Below are positions 52,607 through 61,412 of a DNA stretch of 64,000 bases, piece by piece (position 1 is the first letter of the stretch; the number at the start of each line of letters is the position of its first letter). This DNA comes from Acetatifactor sp. (GTDB taxonomy: Bacteria > Bacillota > Clostridia > Lachnospirales > Lachnospiraceae): assembly GCA_016290775.1 (NCBI GenBank), contig JAEEVF010000001.1, positions 310,001-374,000 of the forward strand, read 5' to 3'. The notes beneath the pieces were generated by a model. That model was given only the letters and a program-made list of their open reading frames with translations, was not told the origin of the DNA and ran no database searches. The translations under genes and the position numbers were made by a program.

Positions 52607-53221
52607 ATGCCGAGAGATAAGACGGAAAACCATGAAAAAATCGTCGCGGCCGCATATGAGGAATTTCTGAAATATGGTTTTACGGAAGCTTCCATGCGCA
52701 GGATCGCCGATGCATGTAATATGAGCGCTTCGGGGTTATATAAGCATTTTCCAAGCAAGGAAGAAATGTTTGCTGCATTGGTGGAGCCAGCTTATGAAGG
52801 GTTAAAAAAGTCTTTCTTCCAGATTGCAGAGCATGATATTGGAGCCATTGACGATTCCTTCACCAAAGAGGTTTGGGAAGAGAATGAAGAGACGGTTTGG
52901 GTCATAAATTATATCTATGAACACTACCGGGCCTTTAGGCTTTTGGTCTGTAGATCTCAGGGAACAAGATTTGAAAACTTTGTGCATGAACTGGCATTGC
53001 TTGAAGAAGAGTCGACCATGGAATACATGCGTAGACTAAAAGAACTAGGGATCAAGGTGAACCGCATTTCCAAGAAAGAATTACATCTCTTTGTGACGAC
53101 AAGCATCAATACGATCTTCCTGGCGGTAGAACATGATCTCACAAAGAAAGAAGCATTGCTCTATGCCAAACATCTGGATGCCTATAATACGGCGGGATGG
53201 AAAAAGCTCTTTTTGGACTGA
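52607..53221 (+). CDS. TetR-family transcriptional regulator
   Basis: The 204-aa protein has the HTH KIVAAAYEEFLKYGFTEASMRRIADACNMSASGLYKHFPSKEEMF. The ligand domain is helical and not assigned. I chose ATG 52607, which has AGGAG and GGAAGG upstream. It is followed by an iron-type operator and an ABC transporter pair in the same direction; it may sense the substrate of that transporter. Confidence 0.88.
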   Translation: MPRDKTENHEKIVAAAYEEFLKYGFTEASMRRIADACNMSASGLYKHFPSKEEMFAALVEPAYEGLKKSFFQIAEHDIGAIDDSFTKEVWEENEETVWVINYIYEHYRAFRLLVCRSQGTRFENFVHELALLEEESTMEYMRRLKELGIKVNRISKKELHLFVTTSINTIFLAVEHDLTKKEALLYAKHLDAYNTAGWKKLFLD

Positions 53222-53238
53222 TTTTTATTTGCCCGTAG

Positions 53239-53254
53239 GTTAGTAGTGACTAAC
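53239..53254. promoter_or_regulatory. Perfect iron-type operator before the first ABC pair
   Basis: GTTAGTAGTGACTAAC with perfect arms. A weak promoter, TTGGAC (53213-53218), 17 bp, TAGGTT (53236-53241), would place the -10 at its edge. Confidence 0.72.
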
Positions 53255-53293
53255 ACTGTGCAAAAGTATAAGCATCAAGGAGGAAACAAGAAT

Positions 53294-55048
53294 ATGAAAC
53301 AAAAAGAAAAGAAGCGTGGAACGCTGAGCTGGATGCTGGAGTTCGCCGGAATGAACAAGAGTGCGTACCTTTCGAGCGTTATCATGGCGATCCTTAGCGT
53401 GACCGCAGGATTTTTGCCATATTGGTTTATCGCTAAGGTGGTAAGAGCGTTGATCGATGGAGAGACGGACCTAAAGTATTATTTGATCCAATGTGGCTTT
53501 ATTACGATCTGTTGGCTTGCAAACAAGATTTTCCATACAATATCAACGACACTTTCGCATAAGGCAACATTCGGCGTGTTGGCCGAAATCCGCAGAAGAT
53601 TGACCAAAAAGCTGAGCGTCATGCCGCTGGGCGACGTGCTGGATGAGGCATCGGGGTCATATAAGAACATAATCGTAGAACGCGTTGATTCCATCGAAAC
53701 ATCGTTGGCGCATATTATACCGGAAGTAATCTCGAATGCAGTGGTGCCCGTAGGCATTCTTGTGATCATGTTCAAAGTGGATTGGAGACTGACGCTGTGC
53801 GCGCTGATCAGCGTTCCCGTCGGAATGATCTTCTATAGTTTGATGATGGTCGGGGCAACGGAAAGCTTTCAGAACACCATAACGAAAACGAAAGCGCTGA
53901 ACGACACCGCGGTGGAATATATCAACGGCATCGAAGTGATCAAGGCCTTTAGTAAGACAAAAACATCCTATGAGAAATTTAGGGTTGCTGCCAAGGAGGG
54001 CGCTGATTGTTTCGTTGAATGGATGAGACGATGCAACCTTTGGCAAAACCTGGCCATGTCTTTGTTGCCCGCACAGCTCCTCGGACTGCTTCCCTTTGCA
54101 GGCTGGTTTTACATGACAGGGCGCGTTGATGGTCCCACGACTCTTTTGATGATCATTTTGTCGCTTGGCCTGGTATCGCCTTTCATGGTAGTGGCAGCAC
54201 ATGTGGACAACATGTCTAAGATGGGTTCCATCATTGCGGAAGCAACGTCAATCCTGGAAAAAAGAGAAATGAAAAGGCCTGCGGAAATGATCAAGAAACC
54301 GATCGGCAACACAATCGAGTTTCGTGACGTGCATTTTGGGTATAAGGATCAGGAGGTGCTGCACGGAATCAATCTGACGATCAAGGAAGGAACCGTAAAC
54401 GCACTGGTTGGTCCTTCGGGATCTGGGAAATCTACGATTGCAAAGCTCATCGCTTCTTTCTGGGACGTGGACGCAGGCTCAGTTACCTATGGCGGCGTTG
54501 ATCTTCGAGAGATCCCGTTAGCACAATATAATAAATACATTGCTTATGTAGCCCAGGACAATTACTTGTTCGATGAAACGGTCATGGAGAACATTCGCAT
54601 GGGCCGCCCGGGCGCTACGGATGAGGAAGTGATGAATGCGGCAAAAGCTTGTGGATGCCACGATTTCATCATGAAGCTCGAGAAGGGTTACGATACGATC
54701 GCAGGCGGCGCAGGCGGACACCTTTCCGGCGGTGAGCGTCAGAGGATCAGTATTGCGAGGGCAATGCTAAAGAATGCACCCGTAGTGATCCTGGACGAGG
54801 CGACTGCATATACGGATCCCGAAAACGAAGCATTGGTACAGCGCAGCGTTGCAAAACTCGTGAAGGGCAAGACGCTGATCGTGATCGCACACAGGCTTTC
54901 AACGATCACTTCAGCTGACCAGATCATTGTGATAGAGGATGGCAACGTGGCGGCCACCGGAACGCAAGAAGAACTCTTAAAGAACTCACAGCTCTACCAC
55001 GACATGTGGGAGGCGCATGTTTCAGCAAAGGACTCGGAGGTGGCATAA
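53294..55048 (+). CDS. Exporter-fold ABC half-transporter (membrane plus ATPase), first of a pair
   Basis: The 584-aa protein has a six-helix membrane domain (about 20-320) and an ATPase with Walker A GPSGSGKST, signature LSGGERQRISIARAM and Walker B VVILDEATAYTDPENE. Start ATG 53294 has AAGGAGG. It pairs with the next gene, whose ATG shares a base with this stop. The iron-type operator suggests a role like YbtPQ or IrtAB siderophore importers, which share the exporter fold; the sequence alone would also allow export. Confidence 0.88.
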   Translation: MKQKEKKRGTLSWMLEFAGMNKSAYLSSVIMAILSVTAGFLPYWFIAKVVRALIDGETDLKYYLIQCGFITICWLANKIFHTISTTLSHKATFGVLAEIRRRLTKKLSVMPLGDVLDEASGSYKNIIVERVDSIETSLAHIIPEVISNAVVPVGILVIMFKVDWRLTLCALISVPVGMIFYSLMMVGATESFQNTITKTKALNDTAVEYINGIEVIKAFSKTKTSYEKFRVAAKEGADCFVEWMRRCNLWQNLAMSLLPAQLLGLLPFAGWFYMTGRVDGPTTLLMIILSLGLVSPFMVVAAHVDNMSKMGSIIAEATSILEKREMKRPAEMIKKPIGNTIEFRDVHFGYKDQEVLHGINLTIKEGTVNALVGPSGSGKSTIAKLIASFWDVDAGSVTYGGVDLREIPLAQYNKYIAYVAQDNYLFDETVMENIRMGRPGATDEEVMNAAKACGCHDFIMKLEKGYDTIAGGAGGHLSGGERQRISIARAMLKNAPVVILDEATAYTDPENEALVQRSVAKLVKGKTLIVIAHRLSTITSADQIIVIEDGNVAATGTQEELLKNSQLYHDMWEAHVSAKDSEVA

Positions 55049-56784
55049 TGTTTAAGACATTGAAATTATATTTTGATTTTTGTAATAAAGAGAATCGTAA
55101 TAAGCTTTATCTTGCATTAGGGCTTGGCGTTTTTAAGGCAATGTTTTCCATGCTGCGCATCCCTGCGATCGCAGTGATCCTGCAAGGAATTTTGGACCAG
55201 AACATGACAATGAAAAATGTTTGGACGGCCCTTTTGATCATGGGGATCTCTGTTTTGGGACAAGTGCTTGTGGGGCTGAAGACGACTATGCTGCAATGCG
55301 AGGGAGGCTACAATACTTGCAGTGCAAAGCGCGTTGAGATTGCTGAGCATTTGAGATACCTCCCCATGGGATTCTTTAACGCAAACAGCCTTGGTCGAAT
55401 TACGAATATTACGACCAATACCATGGAGCAGCTTGCTGACGTGGCTACCTTGGTGGTCATGATGACAACACAGGGAATCGTAACGACGAGTGTGATCTTT
55501 GTGTGCTTCCTGTTCTTTGACGTGCGTATCGCGTTGATCCTTCTTTTGGGCATTCTGATCTTCTCATTCTTTAACGCTATGATGCAAAGGTCAACCATTC
55601 CGGTGGCGCCCAGAAAGGCACGGGCTGACGAAAACCTTGTGACGGCCGTGATCGAGTATGTTCAAGGTATTGCCGAAGTAAAGAACTTTAATCTTACGGA
55701 CAAGACGGCGAAAAGACTTGAGGGTGCCATCAGTGAAAAACAGGCATCTGACACAACGCTGGAATATGCAGTCATTCCTTTTATGTGCCTGCAGGGAATT
55801 ACGACAAAACTCACGGGCGTTTTGATCTGTATTGCATCGATCTGGTTTTACTTAAGCGGTTCGCTTTCACTGCTTTATACCATTCTTTTGGTTGTTTCGT
55901 CCTTCATGGTTTATGAGAGTTTGGATCTGATGGGAGGTTTTTCCGCTTTGGTTCGAACGGTTAAGATCGTGGTGGATCAGGCGAATGAAGTTTTGGCACT
56001 TCCTCCCATGGATATTGATGGCGCAGATGCTGCTCCTACTGGCATGGACATTGAACTTAAGAATGTTTCATTTGCTTATGAGGATCGTAAGATCATTGAT
56101 AATGTTTCTTTGAAAATCCCCGCCCAAAGCACGACGGCAATCGTCGGCCCTTCCGGTGGCGGAAAAACGACGCTGGCAAATCTTATGGCGAGATTCTGGG
56201 ACGTGCAAAACGGAGAAGTGTTGCTCGGCGGAAAGAATGTCAAGGAATACAGCTTTGATAGCCTCATGAAGAATTTTAGCTTTGTGTTCCAGAGAGTTTA
56301 TCTGTTCGAGGATACGATCGCAAACAACATCCGTTTTGGCGAGCCAAACGCTTCCATGGATCGCGTGATCGAAGCCGCGAAAAAGGCCAGATGCCATGAC
56401 TTTATCATGAGTCTGCCGAACGGATATGATACGATCATCGGCGAGGGTGGCGCGTCTCTTTCCGGAGGTGAGAAGCAGAGAATCTCCATTGCGCGTGCCA
56501 TCATGAAGGATGCGCCGATCATTATCTTGGACGAAGCAACCGCCAACGTTGATCCGGAGAACGAGGCAGAATTGACGAAGGCAATCGAAGAACTTACCAG
56601 GAATAAAACGATCATTATGATCGCACACCGGCTTAAGACCGTAAGAAAGGCAGATCAAATTCTAGTGATCGAAAACGGCAAGATCGCACAGCGGGGAACA
56701 CATGATGAGCTGATGCGCGAAGACGGCATTTATAAAAATTTTGTATCCGAGAGAAAGGAAGCCGTTTCCTGGAAGATCGCATAG
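55048..56784 (+). CDS. Exporter-fold ABC half-transporter, second of a pair
   Basis: The 578-aa protein has the membrane domain (about 15-310) and an ATPase with GPSGGGKTT, LSGGEKQRISIARAI and IIILDEATANVDPENE. The TRI-like FSFVFQRVYLFEDTIANNIRFG segment is typical. It forms a heterodimer with the preceding half. The unit ends at a strong terminator. Confidence 0.9.
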   Translation: MFKTLKLYFDFCNKENRNKLYLALGLGVFKAMFSMLRIPAIAVILQGILDQNMTMKNVWTALLIMGISVLGQVLVGLKTTMLQCEGGYNTCSAKRVEIAEHLRYLPMGFFNANSLGRITNITTNTMEQLADVATLVVMMTTQGIVTTSVIFVCFLFFDVRIALILLLGILIFSFFNAMMQRSTIPVAPRKARADENLVTAVIEYVQGIAEVKNFNLTDKTAKRLEGAISEKQASDTTLEYAVIPFMCLQGITTKLTGVLICIASIWFYLSGSLSLLYTILLVVSSFMVYESLDLMGGFSALVRTVKIVVDQANEVLALPPMDIDGADAAPTGMDIELKNVSFAYEDRKIIDNVSLKIPAQSTTAIVGPSGGGKTTLANLMARFWDVQNGEVLLGGKNVKEYSFDSLMKNFSFVFQRVYLFEDTIANNIRFGEPNASMDRVIEAAKKARCHDFIMSLPNGYDTIIGEGGASLSGGEKQRISIARAIMKDAPIIILDEATANVDPENEAELTKAIEELTRNKTIIMIAHRLKTVRKADQILVIENGKIAQRGTHDELMREDGIYKNFVSERKEAVSWKIA

Positions 56785-56800
56785 CGAGTAAACGAGAAAT

Positions 56801-56850
56801 GCAAGACAGGGGCGTTATTGATAAAAAACAATCAATAACGCCCTTGCCTT
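56801..56850 (+). terminator. Rho-independent terminator of the first ABC pair
   Basis: GGGCGTTATTGAT (about 56810-56822) pairs with ATCAATAACGCCC around a short A-rich loop, with a partly paired base extension and a following T run. Confidence 0.9.
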
Positions 56851-56895
56851 TTTTATTGTTGTTTTTATATAATTACATAGTTAGAGATGACTAAC
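56844..56895 (+). promoter_or_regulatory. Promoter and perfect operator without an intact gene behind
   Basis: TTGCCT (56844-56849), 18 bp, TATAAT (56868-56873), then GTTAGAGATGACTAAC (56880-56895) with perfect arms. The transcript would run to the terminator at 57093-57136 and contains only a remnant reading frame. Confidence 0.65.
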
Positions 56896-56937
56896 TTGCA
56901 CGCTATGAATCATGACGAAAGGATGTGAGGGGGATGA

Positions 56938-57060
56938 GGTGGGTGCTCGGTTTGCTGGCGGTACCTCTCATTCCTCGAAGAAAACGGATTTCGCGTAACG
57001 GGAGCGAAAGAACTACCGTCAACCATTCCGCTCACCTACGCAGAGTGCACAAAGGAATAA
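56938..57060 (+). pseudogene. Remnant of a coding sequence, possibly GNAT acetyltransferase C-terminus
   Basis: A 40-codon open stretch without a start ends at TAA 57058 and reads YLSFLEENGFRVTGAKELP, then STIPLTYAECTKE. This has the look of the last strand and tail of a GNAT-type acetyltransferase. A 46-codon ATG frame from 56934 overlaps it in another phase and is strongly basic, so it is probably spurious. The 5' part of the gene has been lost, leaving promoter and operator attached to the tail. Confidence 0.4.
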
Positions 57061-57092
57061 GATTTGGAACAGAATAAACATGGTCAAACAAG

Positions 57093-57136
57093 AAACTGCA
57101 GGGACATCTCCGAGATGTCACCTGCAGTTTTTACAT
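57093..57136. terminator. Bidirectional terminator upstream of the flavodoxin gene's 3' end
   Basis: AAACTGCAGG...CCTGCAGTTT with an inner GACATCTC/GAGATGTC stem forms a long hairpin with T and A runs. It ends the remnant transcript on + and the flavodoxin transcript on -. Confidence 0.88.
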
Positions 57137-57161
57137 GCTTGAATCAAGTCAATCCGTAAAC

Positions 57162-57593
57162 CTAAAGAGAGGCGAGCTGTCTGCCAAGAGACTCACAGGT
57201 GGCAAGACAATCATCTCCAGGATATCCGGAACAAATGGCTTCTTCACCGCCAAGAACGGTTGCGCCGGCCGCTTTCATGCGATCCACCCATTCTCTCATC
57301 CACTGACCGTCACCCCAACCGTAAGAACCAAACAATACGATCGTTTTACCGTTTGCGATGCCTTCTACGGAGCTTACAAAGGGCTCCATTTCATCCTCTT
57401 CCAAAACCTCTGCGCCCATTGCGGGACAACCGAGAGCAAAGCCTTTAACGCCCGCGAGGTCATTCACGGAAGCATCGCTCACAAATAAAACGCTTGCTTC
57501 TTTACCGGCGTCGGAAGCGCCCTTTCCAATCGCCTCTGCCATGGCCTGCGTATTGCCTGACTGAGACCAATATACTACATAAACCTTATCCAT
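57162..57593 (-). CDS. Flavodoxin
   Basis: The 143-aa protein starts MDKVYVVYWSQSGNTQAMAEAIG, which holds the FMN phosphate loop, and has FGSYGWGDGQWM and the ALGCPAMGAEVLEE loop. It is an FMN electron carrier that can replace ferredoxin when iron is scarce, which fits its iron-type operator. AGGAG lies before the ATG on the minus strand. Confidence 0.93.
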   Translation of the reverse strand: MDKVYVVYWSQSGNTQAMAEAIGKGASDAGKEASVLFVSDASVNDLAGVKGFALGCPAMGAEVLEEDEMEPFVSSVEGIANGKTIVLFGSYGWGDGQWMREWVDRMKAAGATVLGGEEAICSGYPGDDCLATCESLGRQLASL

Positions 57594-57634
57594 AAATTAC
57601 TCCTTTCTGTATGTCTGGTGTTTTTCGCAATGTG

Positions 57635-57687
57635 GTTAGTAATACCAACCATGCGAGAAGTATATAAGATTGGAAACCGATGGTCAA
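57635..57687 (-). promoter_or_regulatory. Flavodoxin promoter and operator
   Basis: On the minus strand: TTGACC (57687-57682), 17 bp, TATACT (57664-57659). The operator at 57635-57650 reads GTTAGTAATACCAACC on the + strand; the right arm differs from the consensus (CAACC) and the spacing may be one base shorter. It would cover the start of transcription. Confidence 0.7.
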
Positions 57688-57747
57688 CCGATAAGATGAG
57701 AAAGCTTATCATCTCGGCGTTGTTGAGAAAATGTTGCAGTATACGGC

Positions 57748-57776
57748 TTGCAAATTCACACGCATTCAAGTATGCT
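57748..57776 (+). promoter_or_regulatory. Promoter of the xylose isomerase gene
   Basis: TTGCAA (57748-57753), 17 bp, TATGCT (57771-57776). Confidence 0.68.
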
Positions 57777-57784
57777 CTAAAGGA

Positions 57785-57800
57785 ATTAGTTAAAACTAAC
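57785..57800. promoter_or_regulatory. Iron-type operator before xylA
   Basis: ATTAGTTAAAACTAAC, one mismatch in the left arm, placed at the expected start of transcription. Confidence 0.65.
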
Positions 57801-57815
57801 TTCAATTCATGTGTT

Positions 57816-57859
57816 GACCGTACCGGCAGAGGGAGGGGTACCCTCTGTCGGGAAAGGTC
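57816..57859 (+). promoter_or_regulatory. Leader hairpin before xylA
   Basis: CCGGCAGAGGG (57823-57833) pairs with CCCTCTGTCGG (57841-57851, one G-U), with flanking GACC/GGTC able to extend it. There is no T run, so it is not a simple terminator; it may stabilise or regulate the transcript. Confidence 0.5.
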
Positions 57860-57889
57860 GTACTACAAAATCGGAAGGAGATATCAGAA

Positions 57890-59215
57890 ATGAGCGAGAT
57901 ATTCGGAAACATTCCCGTTGTCAGATACGAAGGGCCTGACAGCAAGAACCCATTTTCCTTCAAGTACTATGACCCGGAAAAAGTAGTGCTGGGAAAGAAG
58001 ATGAAGGAGCACCTTCCCTTTGCCATGGCTTGGTGGCACAATCTGGGTGCAAATGGCGTTGACATGTTTGGACGCGGCACGATCGATAAAAGATTTGGCA
58101 GCGCCACGGAAGGGACAATGGAGCACGCCAAGGCGAAAGTCGACGCAGCCATTGAGTTTATGCAAAAGCTCGGGATCGAGTATTATTGCTTTCATGACGT
58201 TGACCTTGTTCCGGAAGCAGAGGACATCGACGAGACAAATGCAAGGCTGGATGAGATCACGGACTATATCTTAGAGAAGACGAAAGGAACAAACATCAAG
58301 TGCCTTTGGGGTACCGCTAATATGTTTTCCAATCCCAGATTCATGAACGGCGCAGGAAGCACAAATGACGTTGACGTGTATTGCTTTGCTGCCGCACAGG
58401 TAAAGAAAGCAATCGAAATGACCGTTAAGCTTGGTGGACGCGGATATGTGTTCTGGGGCGGCCGTGAAGGCTATGAAACGCTTCTGAACACTGAAGTGAA
58501 GCTGGAGCAGGAAAACATTGCGAACCTGATGAAGATGGCTAGAGATTACGGCAGAAGTATAGGGTTTAACGGAACATTCCTGATCGAGCCTAAGCCAAAG
58601 GAGCCCATGAAGCATCAATATGATTACGACGCAGCAACCGCGATCGGATTCCTTAGACAGTATGGTCTTGATAAGGATTTCAAGATGAATATCGAGGCAA
58701 ATCACGCGACGCTTGCAGGACACACCTTCCAGCACGAGCTTCGCATCAGTCGCATCAATGATATGCTCGGTTCGATCGATGCAAACCAGGGCGACGTGAT
58801 GCTTGGATGGGATACAGACTGCTTCCCGAGCAATGTCTACGACACGACCCTTGCCATGTATGAGATCGTAAAGAACGGCGGATTACCTGTTGGAATTAAC
58901 TTCGACTCCAAGAACCGCAGACCTAGCAATACTTACGATGACATGTTCCATGCATTCATCCTTGGAATGGATTCCTTTGCATTTGGCCTCTTGAAGGCTG
59001 CAGAGATTATCGAGGATGGCAGGATTGAAGGCTTCGTTAAGAAAAAGTACGAGAGCTTTGAGACGGAGCTTGGCCAGAAGATCCGCCGCGGTGAAACGAC
59101 ATTGGCAGAGCTGGCTGACAGAGCTGCACAGATGAAGAGCGTGAAGACGCCGATCTCCGGAAAACAGGAGTACCTGGAAGGCGTATTAAACAACATTATG
59201 CTTTCTGGAAAATAG
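57890..59215 (+). CDS. xylA: Xylose isomerase
   Basis: It converts xylose to xylulose (and glucose to fructose). The 441-aa protein carries the class II patterns [11 protein letters not shown] (catalytic His/Asp), [31 protein letters not shown] (metal Glu) and DTDCFP. AAGGAGAT lies before the ATG. The enzyme uses Mg2+, Mn2+ or Co2+. No xylulokinase or transporter is adjacent; its partner here may be the intracellular GH10 enzyme encoded at 5459. The operator before it is unexpected for sugar catabolism. Confidence 0.96.
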   Translation: MSEIFGNIPVVRYEGPDSKNPFSFKYYDPEKVVLGKKMKEHLPFAMAWWHNLGANGVDMFGRGTIDKRFGSATEGTMEHAKAKVDAAIEFMQKLGIEYYCFHDVDLVPEAEDIDETNARLDEITDYILEKTKGTNIKCLWGTANMFSNPRFMNGAGSTNDVDVYCFAAAQVKKAIEMTVKLGGRGYVFWGGREGYETLLNTEVKLEQENIANLMKMARDYGRSIGFNGTFLIEPKPKEPMKHQYDYDAATAIGFLRQYGLDKDFKMNIEANHATLAGHTFQHELRISRINDMLGSIDANQGDVMLGWDTDCFPSNVYDTTLAMYEIVKNGGLPVGINFDSKNRRPSNTYDDMFHAFILGMDSFAFGLLKAAEIIEDGRIEGFVKKKYESFETELGQKIRRGETTLAELADRAAQMKSVKTPISGKQEYLEGVLNNIMLSGK

Positions 59216-59238
59216 TATATATCATCACAGATGAAAGT

Positions 59239-59285
59239 AAAAGGCTGCAGGGACGCCTGTTAATGCGTCCGCTGTGGCCTTTTTG
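59239..59285 (+). terminator. Terminator after xylA
   Basis: AAAGGC...GGACGC pairs with GCGTCC...GGCCTTT through an internal mismatch, followed by TTTTT. Confidence 0.8.
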
Positions 59286-59342
59286 TTACTTTCGCAGAAG
59301 AGGGATTGATTTTTGCACATGGAAGTGATAATATACTCTATG

Positions 59343-59358
59343 GTTAGTGCAGGCTAAC
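59343..59358. promoter_or_regulatory. Operator before the ZIP transporter operon
   Basis: GTTAGTGCAGGCTAAC with perfect arms. A TATACT at 59332-59337 may be the -10; no clear -35 at the right distance. Confidence 0.7.
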
Positions 59359-59365
59359 TTGCAGG

Positions 59366-59641
59366 GCGTATGATGGCTTTGACAGTGATGAACCAGACAG
59401 TGTTTTCTGCTCTGTTACGGAAGAAGCGCGCAAGGCGGCAGATTTTATCGCAGAACAGCTTGGTGGAAAACCTGACGTGCTGTATGGAATTTCGCTCGGC
59501 GGGATGGTTGGGAATGAAATTCTAATGGATGACAGAGTTAGAGTGCATACGTTTATAGCAGATGGATACACGATCATGCCAATGCCGACATTTCGCTTTA
59601 AGGCGGTGGAAAGAATACGGCGAGGAATATATGCAGTATAA
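59366..59641 (+). pseudogene. Truncated alpha/beta hydrolase fragment
   Basis: An open frame of 91 codons without a start codon reads YDGFDSDEP, EEARKAADFIAEQL, DVLYGISLGGMVGNEIL (nucleophile elbow G-x-S-x-G) and ends at TAA 59639. The N-terminal strands and helix and the C-terminal catalytic His part are missing. It begins 7 bp after the operator, so a deletion has joined the promoter region to the middle of the gene. Confidence 0.7.
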
Positions 59642-59715
59642 GAAACGAGTTAACAGATGTATTCCGTTTTTGCCAAGAAGATAGGGCTAGAGTGCATATC
59701 AAGAAAGGGGGGTTT

Positions 59716-60300
59716 ATGAAGAATTATCTTGATAAAACGATATTCAAAAGAATCAAAAAGGATCTAGTGGCAAAATATGGAGTGGAAAAGGCGGACAAAA
59801 TCTGGGCTTATGCTAAAGAGATGTATCTGAAGCTGGAGAAAGCTATACCCAATGCTGATAAAGAAAGCAAATCTTTCGTTTTTCCGGCCGTATCAATTTA
59901 TCGCTCGATTGAAAACTACGCTCCTGGAGAAGCGCTTGAGGTAACGCGTGCATTTGGGACCAAAACAGGCCTGCGGCTTAAGAAGCTGTTTCGGAGGATC
60001 ACGGCGCTGCCTGGGATTCCAACGCTAATGTGGAAAAATATGGACAAGTTAGCCACAAAAATGAGTGCCGGGTATGGACTGAGAAATCGAGAGGTTACCA
60101 ATGATAAATGCAATATGGATGTCATAAGTTGTCCGCTTTACGACAAGGCAAAAGAACTTGGCACGCCTGAGGCCATACAAATGATCTGCTGCATGGACAA
60201 AGAGTACATGAACGGTTTTCGGGGAATTGACTATAAAAGAACCAAGTCTGTTGCGGAGGGCGATGACTGCTGCGATTACAGGATGACAAGGTCGTTATAG
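59716..60300 (+). CDS. L-2-amino-thiazoline-4-carboxylic acid hydrolase family protein
   Basis: The 194-aa protein has the pattern of this family: an N-terminal helical part, then CNMDVISCPLYDKAKELGTPEAIQMICCMDKEYMNGF and a closing Cys in EGDDCCDYR. The family was named for an enzyme in cysteine formation from DL-ATC, but most members are uncharacterised, and the Cys-rich pattern could bind metal. I chose ATG 59716, preceded by AAAGGGGGG. It lies in the operon with the ZIP transporter gene. Confidence 0.75.
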   Translation: MKNYLDKTIFKRIKKDLVAKYGVEKADKIWAYAKEMYLKLEKAIPNADKESKSFVFPAVSIYRSIENYAPGEALEVTRAFGTKTGLRLKKLFRRITALPGIPTLMWKNMDKLATKMSAGYGLRNREVTNDKCNMDVISCPLYDKAKELGTPEAIQMICCMDKEYMNGFRGIDYKRTKSVAEGDDCCDYRMTRSL

Positions 60301-60313
60301 GGGGAAAAGTATC

Positions 60314-60409
60314 GTGAGAATGAAGAAGCCACTTGCCGTTCAGATTATGCTGATCTTATTGATCTTTGCGGCTTATCTTTTCGCTGATATACCTTTGCTG
60401 TACGGATAA
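60314..60409 (+). CDS. Small membrane protein (31 aa) before the ZIP transporter gene
   Basis: A short frame from GTG 60314 (or ATG 60320) to TAA 60407 encodes VRMKKPLAVQIMLILLIF and then AAYLFADIPLLYG, a Lys-rich start followed by a single hydrophobic helix. GGGGAAAAG lies at 60301-60309, giving a usable SD. It is in frame order with the neighbours and could be a small partner of the ZIP transporter. The coding status rests on the hydrophobic pattern only. Confidence 0.4.
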   Translation: MRMKKPLAVQIMLILLIFAAYLFADIPLLYG

Positions 60410-60441
60410 TAGCATGACAACATTAGAAGGGAGTTGATCGT

Positions 60442-61209
60442 ATGTGGCAAATTGTATTGATACCATTTTTAGGGACGTCGTTAGGGGCGGCATGTGTCTT
60501 CCTTTTTAAGAATTCACTAGGAGAAAAGACACAGAGAGTGATGACGGGTTTTGCGTCCGGAGTGATGGTGGCGGCATCTTTTTTTAGCCTTCTATTACCT
60601 GCTTTGGAGCAGACGGAAGGAATGGGGAGGCTTGGGTTTATACCAGCTTCCATTGGTTTTGGGATAGGAATGCTCTTCTTGTTGGTTCTCGACATGATCA
60701 CACCGCATATGCATTTGAATAAATCCGAAGAAGGTCCGCAGAGTGGATTGAAGAGAACGACTAAGCTGGTATTGGCGGTTACTTTACACAATCTGCCGGA
60801 AGGAATGGCAGTCGGGATCGTATGTGCGGGATGGTTGTATGGCAACAGCGGGATCACTTTTGCCGGAGCATTAGCCTTAGCGCTTGGTATCGCAATCCAA
60901 AACTTTCCAGAGGGCGCAATTGTATCAATGCCATTGTTGGGTGAGGGTGTACCAAAAGGAAGGACTTTCATATACGGAGTGCTTTCTGGCGTTGTAGAGC
61001 CTATAGGGGCACTTCTGGTCATAGTCGCATCCGGGGTTCTTATCCCGACGATGCCATATTTATTAAGCTTTGCAGCGGGCGCCATGATCTATGTTGTTGT
61101 CGAAGAATTGATCCCCGAGATGTCGGAGGGTGAGCACTCGAATATCGGAACCATATCTTTTGCGGCCGGGTTTATTCTTATGATGGCTTTAGACGTAGGA
61201 CTGGGGTGA
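60442..61209 (+). CDS. ZIP-family metal transporter
   Basis: The 255-aa protein has eight or so hydrophobic helices, a His/Asp-bearing loop (LDMITPHMHLNKSEEG) and the metal-site helices HNLPEGMAVG and QNFPEGAIVS; the late segment VVEPIGALL and VEELIPE are typical of the ZupT/GufA branch. It imports divalent metals such as Zn2+ or Fe2+. Preceding operator and neighbours fit iron. GAAGGGAG precedes the ATG. Confidence 0.93.
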   Translation: MWQIVLIPFLGTSLGAACVFLFKNSLGEKTQRVMTGFASGVMVAASFFSLLLPALEQTEGMGRLGFIPASIGFGIGMLFLLVLDMITPHMHLNKSEEGPQSGLKRTTKLVLAVTLHNLPEGMAVGIVCAGWLYGNSGITFAGALALALGIAIQNFPEGAIVSMPLLGEGVPKGRTFIYGVLSGVVEPIGALLVIVASGVLIPTMPYLLSFAAGAMIYVVVEELIPEMSEGEHSNIGTISFAAGFILMMALDVGLG

Positions 61210-61336
61210 TACCTTTGATCGGGCTTATGTATAGAACATTCGGAAGGTACCAAAAAGAGAATCTTATGTATTTTGAACAGTCTGAGAAAGAGATCATAGA
61301 ATGGGTAAAATGGACATGCATATTTGAAAATAAAGC

Positions 61337-61390
61337 TTGACAGATGCTTGCAATACTGATAATATGATTACCGATAAATGGATTATCAGT
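61337..61390 (+). promoter_or_regulatory. Promoter and inverted repeat of the third tetR gene
   Basis: TTGACA (61337-61342), 17 bp, TAATAT (61360-61365). ACTGATAAT (61355-61363) and ATTATCAGT (61382-61390) form a 9-bp inverted repeat with an 18-nt spacer across the -10 and start, a likely autoregulatory operator. Confidence 0.7.
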
Positions 61391-61412
61391 TTCGGGATGA
61401 AAGGGAAAAGGG

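Noticed and set aside
56934..57074. A 46-codon ATG frame after the operator at 56880
   Set aside because: The translation is basic and low in structure, and a remnant in another frame explains the region better.
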